Below are positions 1-5,575 of a stretch of DNA of 5,575 bases, one piece after another. Numbering within the stretch: position 1 is the stretch's first letter; each line of letters begins with the position of its first letter. The position numbers and the translations under genes are program-made. This stretch comes from Candidatus Izemoplasma sp. (GTDB lineage Bacteria > Bacillota_I > Bacilli_A > Izemoplasmatales > Izemoplasmataceae). The stretch lies in assembly GCA_007116205.1 (NCBI GenBank), contig SKIY01000069.1, positions 1 through 5,575 of the forward strand. Reading direction: 5' to 3'. The notes beneath the pieces are model-generated. The model was not told where the DNA came from. It did not search any database and saw only the letters and a list, made by a program, of their open reading frames with translations.

Positions 1-77
1 ATAATTTTCAAATTTCAATAGAGTCCTCCGGAGATAATTTTGAATTTGATGAAAGTGCTTTTGGAGAACTAGAGTAA
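1..77 (+). CDS. C-terminal end of an unidentified convergent gene (partial)
   Basis: The frame whose first full codon is at position 3 is open from the left edge to a TAA at 75-77, giving 24 visible residues that end in EFDESAFGELE. The tail has seven acidic and no basic residues, and I recognise no family from it. It is taken as coding because the stop lies 6 bp before a strong bidirectional terminator and faces the end of the GCS operon, which is the usual layout of two convergent genes. The fragment is too short for codon statistics, so it could be chance. Nothing about its function can be said. Confidence 0.5.
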   Translation, partial: NFQISIESSGDNFEFDESAFGELE

Positions 78-83
78 ATAATT

Positions 84-111
84 AAAAAGCTTCCCGCGGG
101 AAGCTTTTTTT
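84..111. terminator. Bidirectional rho-independent terminator between lpdA and the convergent gene
   Basis: Positions 84-109 form a perfect 26-bp palindrome centred between 96 and 97: an A5 tract, AGCTTCCC-type arm, CGCG centre, the mirrored arm and a T run. Folded as RNA it gives a hairpin with an 8- to 11-bp stem (GC-rich near a small CGCG loop). It is followed by a U run on the plus strand (105-111) and by UUUUUAAUUAUUU on the minus strand. It therefore suits termination of both the plus-strand gene ending at 77 and the GCS operon. It abuts the lpdA stop codon (112-110), whose bases overlap the plus-strand T run. Confidence 0.93.
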
Positions 112-1450
112 AATGGAACTGTCGGAGTGCATCGTGAATCACTTCTGATACTGTTGGATGGGCATGGATAATATCGTGTGCTTTTTGAATCGTTTGTTTC
201 GTGTGGATGAGTGTTGTTAACTCGTGAATGAGTTGATCGGCACTATTACCGATAATATGAGCCCCAATTAAAACATCTTCCATATCTGTAATCAGTTTTA
301 CGAAGCCATCAGTATCATCCATCGCTTGTGCTTTAGCGTTTGCTTTAAAGAGCGCTTTGACGGTCTTATAAGTATCCGCTTTTAAATCATCTTCTTTAAC
401 GCCAACACTTGCGATTAAAGGATGTGAAAATATAACACTAGGCACTACATCAAGACGAATATTATCAGATTTATTCAAAATATGATTAACGGCGCGATAC
501 CCATCATATGTCGCTTTATGCGCAAGCATCATTTCATTATTAACATCACCAATTGCGTAAATATGATCGATATTGGTTTGCTTATTCGTGTTTACTGCGA
601 TACCGTGTTCATTGTGCTTAATATTAACGGCATCTAAATCTAGTCCACCGAAGTTGGCTTGTCTACCAACTGCGACTAACACCGCATCAACTTCTACTGA
701 TTCTACCCTTTTTGGTGTCTCAAAACGTGCGATTATGGTATGCTGCTTTTGAACAACTTCTTTAAGCGCCGCATTGGTATGAATAGTAATGCCTTGACGT
801 TTAAACAAGTTGCGTGCACGTTTACGGATTTCTTTATCTTCTGTCATTAAGATTTCATCTTGGAAGTCAATCAAGGTAATCTCGCTTTTAAAAGCATGAA
901 ATATTTGCGCCAGTTCTGTACCAATAACACCCGCGCCAACGACCAGCATTTTTTTAGGTAAAACAACTAAGTCGAGCAAGGTTTTACTACTATGAACACA
1001 CGGTAAATCGGCACCGTTAAATGCTAACATCTTTGGTTTAGAGCCCGTAGCGATAATAATATTTTTACCCGAATATAAAACGTCGTTCACCATCACAGTA
1101 TGCGCATCTACAAACTGTGCATAGCCATCTACAAGCTCAACACCACTTTGTTTTAGGCTCATATGAATGCCTTTAATTTGGCCAGCAACGATCGCTTCTT
1201 TACGGGTTTTAACTTGTTCAAAATTTAATGTGTAATTTTCTGTTTCTAGTCCAAACGTTTTTAAATTTTCAAAGTGATGGATACTTTTTGCATTTTGATA
1301 CAAAGCTTTGGTGGGAATGCAACCGTAGTTTAAACATGTCCCACCAACTTTATGACCTTCGATTAAGGTAACCGAGAGGCCTTGTTTCGCAGCGTAAAGC
1401 GCTGCATCAAAGCCTCCCGGTCCTGCACCGATTATAATGACATCTTTCAC
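110..1450 (-). CDS. lpdA: Dihydrolipoyl dehydrogenase (E3 / GCS L-protein)
   Basis: FAD-dependent class I disulfide oxidoreductase that reoxidises the dihydrolipoyl arm of GcvH with NAD+, forming NADH in the cytoplasm. Visible signatures over 446 residues: N-terminal FAD-binding GAGPGG (8-13); redox-active disulfide in GGTCLNYGCIPTK with Cys39 and Cys44; ATGS (134-137); NAD-binding GAGVIGTE (172-179); second FAD motif YAIGDV (298-303); C-terminal dimerisation domain with the active-site base in HAHPTVSE (His431 with Glu436). There is no N-terminal lipoyl domain, and the length is slightly below the family's usual 460-475. The start is GTG at 1450-1448, within a GTGA overlap with the gcvPB stop. 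It places the Rossmann fold at residue 4, and no in-frame ATG is near. The nearest Shine-Dalgarno-like AAGGA (1470-1466) is 15 nt away, so initiation probably depends on coupling to gcvPB translation. As the last gene of the GCS operon it is most simply the L-protein, though it could also serve 2-oxoacid dehydrogenases encoded elsewhere. Confidence 0.96.
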   Translation of the reverse strand: MKDVIIIGAGPGGFDAALYAAKQGLSVTLIEGHKVGGTCLNYGCIPTKALYQNAKSIHHFENLKTFGLETENYTLNFEQVKTRKEAIVAGQIKGIHMSLKQSGVELVDGYAQFVDAHTVMVNDVLYSGKNIIIATGSKPKMLAFNGADLPCVHSSKTLLDLVVLPKKMLVVGAGVIGTELAQIFHAFKSEITLIDFQDEILMTEDKEIRKRARNLFKRQGITIHTNAALKEVVQKQHTIIARFETPKRVESVEVDAVLVAVGRQANFGGLDLDAVNIKHNEHGIAVNTNKQTNIDHIYAIGDVNNEMMLAHKATYDGYRAVNHILNKSDNIRLDVVPSVIFSHPLIASVGVKEDDLKADTYKTVKALFKANAKAQAMDDTDGFVKLITDMEDVLIGAHIIGNSADQLIHELTTLIHTKQTIQKAHDIIHAHPTVSEVIHDALRQFH

Positions 1451-2901
1451 GCTTCGTCGAGTAAATCCTTATACTTAACGACTGGTTTACGGGCAGCGAG
1501 TGCTTCATCGAGACGTTTTACAACGGTGTTATACGGCGCCCCTTTAACCAAGTCTGGGTCTTCTTTTGCTTCTTTAGCAATTTGCTTCATCACTTCAATA
1601 AATTTATCAATCGTTTGTTTTGATTCATTTTCTGGTGGTTCTATCATGATGGCTTCTTTAACAATTAATGGGAAATACACTGTCGGTGGATGCATATCAA
1701 AGTCAAGTAAGCGTTTTGCGACATCGAGTGTCGTTACGTGTGTTGACTTGTCAATTAAGCCATCGAAGACAAACTCATGTTTACAAATGCCTTTAAATGG
1801 AAGTAAATAATCATCTTTTAATGATTCTTTAATGTAGTTGGCGTTTAAAGTACTGAATTTAGCAATGTCAGAAAGATTGTTTTTACCAATTGTTAAAAGG
1901 TATGTATAGGCTTTAATAACGACACCCATATTGCCATAAAAATGTGATATTTGACCGATGGTTAAATCAGTTGCACCATCTAAGGTATACCCATCTTTTT
2001 CCTTTTTGACGACTGGTTTTGGTAAGAACGGTTTTAGTGCTTTCGTGACGCCCACAGGACCACTACCTGGTCCCCCACCACCGTGTGGTGTTGAGAATGT
2101 TTTATGCAAGTTGATGTGCATAATATCAAAGCCCATATCTCCAGGACGTACCATTCCGAGAAGTGGATTAAGGTTGGCACCATCATAATAAAGCAATCCA
2201 CCAGCTTGATGTACGAGTTTTGCAATCTCTAAAATATCTTTTTCAAACATGCCAAGTGTATTTGGGTTTGTCAACATAATCCCCGCAATCGTATCATCTA
2301 AAACATGTTTTAAGTCATTTACGTTTACTGTACCATCAAGATTCGATTTAACTTCAACACTTTCAAGACCCGCAACTGTTGCACTAGCAGGGTTTGTCCC
2401 ATGTGCTGAATCCGGCACAATAACTTTTGTACGCTTCGTATCACCGCGTGATTCATGATACGCTTTCATAATCATTAAGCCCACTAACTCACCATGTGCA
2501 CCTGCATATGAGTTAAGTGTAAAGGTATCAAGACCACTTATTTCTGATAACATCCGTTGGGTTTCATAATAAACATGAAGGGATCCTTGGACGGTATCAA
2601 GTGGTTGATACGGGTGTAGATTTGCAAAACCTGGAAGGTTTGCAATGTCTTGATTGATTTTAGGGTTGTATTTCATCGTACATGACCCTAATGGATAAAA
2701 CCCTTTTTCAATACCAAAGTTTTTAAAACTCACGTTAGTGTAGTGTCTTACAACATCTAACTCACTAACTTCTGGTAAACCAGGGCAATCAGGTCTTAAT
2801 AACGTGTCAGGAAGGTCATAGTTTTTAATCGTGCTCTCCGGTAAACTATACCCTTTACGGTCTTTGGTTGAAATTTCAAATATCAGTTTATCGTAATACA
2901 T
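1447..2901 (-). CDS. gcvPB: Glycine dehydrogenase (aminomethyl-transferring), subunit 2 (P-protein beta, GcvPB)
   Basis: This is the PLP-carrying half of the split glycine decarboxylase. With GcvPA it decarboxylates glycine and transfers aminomethyl to the lipoyl group of GcvH. The 484-residue protein has the normal subunit-2 length and the family N-terminus MYYDKLIFEIS. The PLP Schiff-base lysine is Lys267 in HINLHKTFSTPHGGGGPG (263-280), followed by the glycine-rich loop. Other conserved blocks are FYPLGSCTMKYNP (68-80), SAHGTNPASA (165-174), the cofactor-pocket YYDGANLN (238-245) and the C-terminal HPPTVYFPL (404-412). The ATG at 2901-2899 shares one base with the gcvPA stop (TAATG). An A-plus-six-G ribosome binding run lies 8 nt upstream inside gcvPA. 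The stop is TGA at 1449-1447, overlapping the lpdA GTG. All catalytic landmarks are intact. Confidence 0.97.
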   Translation of the reverse strand: MYYDKLIFEISTKDRKGYSLPESTIKNYDLPDTLLRPDCPGLPEVSELDVVRHYTNVSFKNFGIEKGFYPLGSCTMKYNPKINQDIANLPGFANLHPYQPLDTVQGSLHVYYETQRMLSEISGLDTFTLNSYAGAHGELVGLMIMKAYHESRGDTKRTKVIVPDSAHGTNPASATVAGLESVEVKSNLDGTVNVNDLKHVLDDTIAGIMLTNPNTLGMFEKDILEIAKLVHQAGGLLYYDGANLNPLLGMVRPGDMGFDIMHINLHKTFSTPHGGGGPGSGPVGVTKALKPFLPKPVVKKEKDGYTLDGATDLTIGQISHFYGNMGVVIKAYTYLLTIGKNNLSDIAKFSTLNANYIKESLKDDYLLPFKGICKHEFVFDGLIDKSTHVTTLDVAKRLLDFDMHPPTVYFPLIVKEAIMIEPPENESKQTIDKFIEVMKQIAKEAKEDPDLVKGAPYNTVVKRLDEALAARKPVVKYKDLLDEA

Positions 2902-4232
2902 TATTTCAACCCCCCTATAATGTGTACAAAGTCATCAATTTGTGCTTTTGTACGTTTTTCAGTGACCGCAAACGTCACTAACCCTTGTTTGGATTGATCA
3001 AAGGTAACGAGTGGTAACGGTCCTAAATAGCCTTTGTCTTTAAGTGTTTCGTTTAACAATTTTACATCAAGCGATGTTTTTAACGTAAACTCTTTAAAGA
3101 AAGGACGGTCAAAGATGCGCTCAAATGTTGGTAATTCAAGCAGTTTTTCTTCTAAATAATGGGCGTGATTAAAAGATATTTTTTGCGCTTCATAAACACC
3201 TTTTTTACCCATGATAGACATATAAATCGTCACAAATAGCGCCAGTAAGCTTTGGTTAGAACAAATATTTGAATTGGCTTTATCACGACGAATATGTTGT
3301 TCACGCGCTTGCAAGGTTAATACAAATGCACGCTTGCCATCTTTATCTTTCGTCACACCACAAATGCGACCAGGCATCTTCCGCATATATTTTTTCGTTG
3401 TTGCCATATAGCCGATATAAGGTCCACCATAAGAAAGTGGTACACCGAGTGATTGTGCTTCACCAACAGCGATATCTGCGCCCCAACTTGCAGGGGTTTT
3501 TAAATGGGTTAGTGTACTCGGGTCTTGATTAATGATGAATAACCCTTTATGTTCACTTATTACCTCACTAAATCCCGTATAATCTTCAATGATTCCATAA
3601 ACATTTGGTGACTGTACAATGACACCGGCGTAATCTTTACACATCAACGACTGTAATGACGCTAAACTGGTTTGTCCCGCATCTTCTTCAATCATAACGA
3701 CTTCTAATCCGCGGTACTTAGCATATGTTTTAACAACATCGATCACGTTAGGATTAACCGTTTTACTCACCAATATTTTATCGGTACGGCGTTGACCACA
3801 AGCCATAAACATCGCTTCTGCAGTTGCCGTAGCACCATCATACATCGATGCATTAGAAACATCCATACCGGTTAACTGTGTAATCATGCTTTGATACTCA
3901 AAAATATACTGTAAAGTTCCTTGTGATATTTCAGGTTGGTAAGGTGTATACGCCGTTAAAAACTCTTGGCGTTCAATTAAATGCCGAATAACGCTTGGGG
4001 TGTAGTGGTCATACGCACCCGCACCCATAAACGGAATAAGCGGTTTATTTTGTGATGTAAGCTTGTCAAAATGATCATATAGCTCAAGCTCAGACATACT
4101 ACGCGGTAAATCCATATCCCGATGCATGAGTTCTTTAGGTATTTCTGCGAACAAAGCATCAAGGTCTTTTACCCCAATTTTTTCGAGCATTGCTTTAACA
4201 TCTTCATGCGTATGAGGCATATATTTGTGCAT
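2901..4232 (-). CDS. gcvPA: Glycine dehydrogenase (aminomethyl-transferring), subunit 1 (P-protein alpha, GcvPA)
   Basis: Non-PLP-lysine half of the split P-protein, which pairs with GcvPB to form the glycine decarboxylase. At 443 residues it is close to the 445-450 usual for subunit 1. Family blocks, in order: the N-terminus MHKYMPHTHEDVKAMLEKIG; FMGAGAYDHYTP (68-79); TAYTPYQPEISQGTLQ (93-108); NASMYDGATATAEA (127-140); MPGRICG (286-292); and the hallmark REQHIRRDKANSNICSNQ (310-327). There is no LHKT lysine motif, as expected, because that lies in GcvPB. The ATG at 4232-4230 was chosen because AGGAGG (4244-4239) sits 6 nt upstream and the N-terminus matches relatives; Met5 would be too far from it. 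The stop is TAA at 2903-2901, fused to the gcvPB start. No damage is seen. Confidence 0.97.
   Translation of the reverse strand: MHKYMPHTHEDVKAMLEKIGVKDLDALFAEIPKELMHRDMDLPRSMSELELYDHFDKLTSQNKPLIPFMGAGAYDHYTPSVIRHLIERQEFLTAYTPYQPEISQGTLQYIFEYQSMITQLTGMDVSNASMYDGATATAEAMFMACGQRRTDKILVSKTVNPNVIDVVKTYAKYRGLEVVMIEEDAGQTSLASLQSLMCKDYAGVIVQSPNVYGIIEDYTGFSEVISEHKGLFIINQDPSTLTHLKTPASWGADIAVGEAQSLGVPLSYGGPYIGYMATTKKYMRKMPGRICGVTKDKDGKRAFVLTLQAREQHIRRDKANSNICSNQSLLALFVTIYMSIMGKKGVYEAQKISFNHAHYLEEKLLELPTFERIFDRPFFKEFTLKTSLDVKLLNETLKDKGYLGPLPLVTFDQSKQGLVTFAVTEKRTKAQIDDFVHIIGGLK
2910..2916 (-). promoter_or_regulatory. G-run ribosome binding site for gcvPB inside gcvPA
   Basis: Read on the minus strand the site is AGGGGGG, 8 nt before the gcvPB ATG. 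It is formed by the Gly-Gly codons of the GcvPA C-terminus (IGGLK then stop). It pairs with the 3' end of 16S rRNA less well than the AGGAGG sites used by gcvH and gcvPA. With the TAATG overlap it suggests translational coupling, which would help equal production of the two P-protein halves. Confidence 0.6.
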
Positions 4233-4238
4233 CGAATT

Positions 4239-4244
4239 CCTCCT
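4239..4244 (-). promoter_or_regulatory. Strong Shine-Dalgarno site for gcvPA
   Basis: AGGAGG on the minus strand, 6 nt from the gcvPA ATG, decides that start. It overlaps the second gcvH TAG (4245-4243) in the string TAGGAGGAA, the same string found at the gcvT/gcvH junction. This fixes 4245-4243 as the original gcvH stop and shows that the stretch 4332-4246 is gcvH coding sequence rather than intergenic spacer. Confidence 0.85.
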
Positions 4245-4617
4245 ATTCGCAGCTATCTTCGTATTCTTTAGCGTTTAATAACTTATTCAGTTCTGATTCA
4301 TCTTCAAGTTCAACTTTAATAATCCAGTTTTCCTATGGATCTTCGTTTAAAAGCTCTGGGTTGTCTTCTAACTCTTCATTGACAGCAACAATCACCCCTG
4401 ATACAGGCGCGTTTAAATCAGATGCTGCTTTCACTGATTCAATTGCCGCAAACTCCGTAAACTGTGTAATTTGATCGTTTTCTTCAGGGAGTTCAATAAA
4501 CACAATTTCCCCTAAAGAATCTTGTGCATAATCAGTAATCCCGATATAAGCAATACCGTCTTCTACTTTTACCCACTCATGTGATTCAGAATAATACAAA
4601 TCTTTTGGAATTTTCAT
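4243..4617 (-). pseudogene. gcvH: Glycine cleavage system H protein, interrupted by an in-frame TAG
   Basis: H-protein is the small lipoyl carrier that shuttles aminomethyl between P-, T- and L-proteins. The first 94 codons are intact: KDLYYSESHEWVKVEDG (5-21), then the lipoylation site AAIESVKAASDL with acceptor Lys63, then APVSGVIVAVNEELEDNPELLNEDP (70-94). Codon 95 is TAG (4335-4333), where relatives have the Tyr of a PY motif. The same frame continues with ENWIIKVELEDE and SELNKLLNAKEYEDSCE to a second TAG at 4245-4243. That tail is plainly H-protein: the W-hydrophobic core strand, then the C-terminal helix ending in a KEYE-type sequence. The total of 124 sense-position codons matches the usual 125-130. 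Termination at 4333 would give a 94-residue product that keeps Lys63 but lacks a core strand and the last helix, so it is probably unfolded or inactive. The ATG at 4617 follows AGGAGG by 5 nt. Sequencing or assembly error is a serious alternative, because all other operon members are intact. The annotatable open frame is 4333-4617. Confidence 0.9.
4333..4335 (-). other. In-frame TAG (amber) codon inside gcvH
   Basis: On the minus strand the context is GAT CCA TAG GAA AAC TGG, read as D-P-stop-E-N-W. The flanking codons align to the H-protein PYxxGW region. TAG also ends gcvT and is the terminal codon of gcvH, so it acts as a stop in this same operon and general TAG reassignment is unlikely. 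Confidence 0.95.
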
Positions 4618-4622
4618 AGCTT

Positions 4623-4628
4623 CCTCCT
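4623..4628 (-). promoter_or_regulatory. Strong Shine-Dalgarno site for gcvH, overlapping the gcvT stop
   Basis: AGGAGG on the minus strand, 5 nt from the gcvH ATG. Its first two bases (A and G, 4628-4627) are the last two bases of the gcvT TAG stop, forming TAGGAGGAA. A ribosome finishing gcvT is therefore placed on the gcvH initiation site. Confidence 0.85.
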
Positions 4629-5575
4629 ACTTATTATAATTTTTATTATAGAATTTTTTGTTTCTTACTTTTACTTTAACACGCCTTTTCCGAATTGCAA
4701 CCTCTAATTCAATCCCTTTTTTATCATACGGTTTATCGATCATCGCCATCGCGACACTTTCCCCCGTACTCGGAGCAATATAACCTGTTGTAATAAAGCC
4801 AACCAACGCCTCTTCATGATACACTTCATACCCATGTCTTAAAATTCCTTTATCAAGCATTTCAAGTCCGACAATACGACGGGTTGGTTTAGATGCTTTT
4901 TGCGATTCAATAACCGACTTCCCAATGTATGCCCCTTTATCAAATGACACTGCAAAAGACAACCCTGCTTCAATCGGTGTAATATCTTTTGTTAATTCAT
5001 TTCCATAAAGCGGTAACGCAACTTCAAATCGAAGCGTATCACGACATCCTAATCCACACGGAGCAAGTTCCTTATTATCCGCAATCAGCTTATCAAAAAT
5101 CACCGCAATCGCAGCACCATCTCCATAAATCTCAAACCCATCTTCTCCAGTATATCCGGTTCTTGAGACCAATACAGATTTACCATAAACTTCCATGTTA
5201 TCAAAAGTAAAAAACGTCAGTGTAGAAAGATCATAGTTTGTAGCTTTTTGAAGCATTTTTTCTGCTAAAGGCCCTTGTAAAGCAACTTCACTGGTTTCTT
5301 CGCTTTGATTAATCACTTCAACATCAAATTGCTTGTTTTGCATGATCCAATCATAATCCTTATCAAGATTAGACGCGTTTACGACCAATAAATAATGTTC
5401 ATCATTGACTTTATAAACCAGTAAATCATCAACGACCCCTCCGTTTTCATAACACATCATGCCATAAAGAATTTGATTTGCAGTCATCGCCCGAACATTA
5501 TTTGTGAAAAGATAATCAACAAAATCGGTGGCTTCTTTCCCTATAATAGCAATTTCACCCATATGTGAAACATCG
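4627..5575 (-). CDS. gcvT: Aminomethyltransferase (GCS T-protein), N-terminus cut by the window edge
   Basis: T-protein releases ammonia from the aminomethyl-lipoyl H-protein and gives the methylene to tetrahydrofolate. The frame stays open to the right edge. The codons before the first visible Met (5562-5560) read DVSH, so that Met is the internal one of the family motif FDVSHMGE and not the start. By comparison with E. coli GcvT about 47 N-terminal residues lie outside. Counting from that Met: GGVVDDLLVY (41-50), which carries the Asp pair holding the catalytic Asp described for T-proteins; folate-pocket VVNASNLDKDYDWI (60-73); QGPLAEKML (96-104); SRTGYTGEDGFEIY (133-146); and CGLGCRDTLRFEVALPLYGNEL (169-190). 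The C-terminal barrel domain ends in IRKRRVKVKV (290-299), plus a basic, Asn-rich tail FYNKNYNK. The stop is TAG at 4629-4627. The first gene of the operon's visible part; its promoter and any leader regulation (for example a glycine riboswitch) would be outside the window. Confidence 0.96.
   Translation of the reverse strand, partial: DVSHMGEIAIIGKEATDFVDYLFTNNVRAMTANQILYGMMCYENGGVVDDLLVYKVNDEHYLLVVNASNLDKDYDWIMQNKQFDVEVINQSEETSEVALQGPLAEKMLQKATNYDLSTLTFFTFDNMEVYGKSVLVSRTGYTGEDGFEIYGDGAAIAVIFDKLIADNKELAPCGLGCRDTLRFEVALPLYGNELTKDITPIEAGLSFAVSFDKGAYIGKSVIESQKASKPTRRIVGLEMLDKGILRHGYEVYHEEALVGFITTGYIAPSTGESVAMAMIDKPYDKKGIELEVAIRKRRVKVKVRNKKFYNKNYNK

Noticed and set aside
1382..1810. Plus-strand open frame of 142 codons
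   Set aside because: It lies antisense to lpdA and gcvPB, which have complete family motifs. Its translation is Ser/Thr-rich with no recognisable domain; it is a frame shadow.
1958..2458. Plus-strand open frames at 1958-2188 and 2249-2458, and a minus-strand alternative frame at 2034-2225
   Set aside because: All lie inside gcvPB, including its PLP-lysine region. The alternative translations resemble no protein family.
3269..4162. Plus-strand frame at 3269-3532 and minus-strand alternative frame at 3977-4162
   Set aside because: Both are contained in gcvPA, whose conserved blocks cover these stretches in the true frame.
4246..4332. Treating this stretch as a non-coding spacer between gcvH and gcvPA
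   Set aside because: It encodes the H-protein C-terminal strand and helix in the gcvH frame and ends at a stop fused to the gcvPA ribosome binding site.
4318..4341. Programmed frameshift or pyrrolysine insertion at the gcvH TAG
   Set aside because: No classic X-XXY-YYZ slippery heptamer is present, and the tail is in the same frame as the head, so a single shift would not help. Pyrrolysine is not known at this H-protein position, no pyl genes are visible, and TAG is an ordinary stop in gcvT.
4989..5210. Plus-strand open frame of 73 codons
   Set aside because: Antisense to the conserved core of gcvT (GYTGEDGFEIY to CGLGCRDTLRFE); His/Gln-rich shadow translation.
5560..5562. ATG as the start of a complete 311-residue gcvT
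   Set aside because: The upstream in-frame codons read DVSH, part of the internal T-protein motif DVSHMGE, so the gene continues beyond the right edge.
1..5575. CRISPR arrays, insertion sequences, tRNA/rRNA genes, riboswitch or phage features
   Set aside because: No spaced direct repeats, terminal inverted repeats with a transposase, cloverleaf-like sequence or non-coding gap long enough for a riboswitch was found. Coding sequence fills nearly the whole window.

Overview
This window is almost entirely one minus-strand operon for the glycine cleavage system (GCS). Read in the direction of transcription, right to left, the order is gcvT (5' end cut by the right edge), gcvH, gcvPA, gcvPB and lpdA. 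The genes are packed tightly: 9 bp between gcvT and gcvH, 10 bp between gcvH and gcvPA, a 1-nt overlap (TAATG) between gcvPA and gcvPB, and a 4-nt overlap (GTGA) between gcvPB and lpdA. A near-perfect GC-core palindrome directly after the lpdA stop ends the operon. It also serves the last 25 codons of an unidentified convergent plus-strand gene at the left edge.

Together the products oxidise glycine to CO2, ammonia and a methylene group carried on tetrahydrofolate. GcvPA/GcvPB (P-protein, PLP) decarboxylates glycine and loads aminomethyl onto the lipoyl arm of GcvH. GcvT transfers the methylene to THF. Lpd reoxidises the lipoyl arm with NAD+. All component types are present, so the operon should be self-sufficient apart from lipoylation, for which no gene is seen here.

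The host looks like a low-to-moderate GC bacterium of the Bacillota/Mycoplasmatota type. The clues are the AT-rich codon use, the split P-protein, strong AGGAGG ribosome binding sites and the one-cluster layout. The four tryptophan codons I located are all TGG, and TGA ends gcvPB, so the Mycoplasma code (TGA=Trp) does not apply. A deep-branching relative with the standard code (for example the Acholeplasma/Izemoplasma neighbourhood) is compatible but not proven.

The one real anomaly is in gcvH. An in-frame TAG at 4335-4333 interrupts it at codon 95, where the family has a conserved Tyr. The reading frame then continues for 29 clearly GcvH-like codons to a second TAG, giving the normal family length. 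This is a decayed or miscalled gene, or, much less likely, a recoded one. No new system is evident; the rest is a conventional GCS operon.
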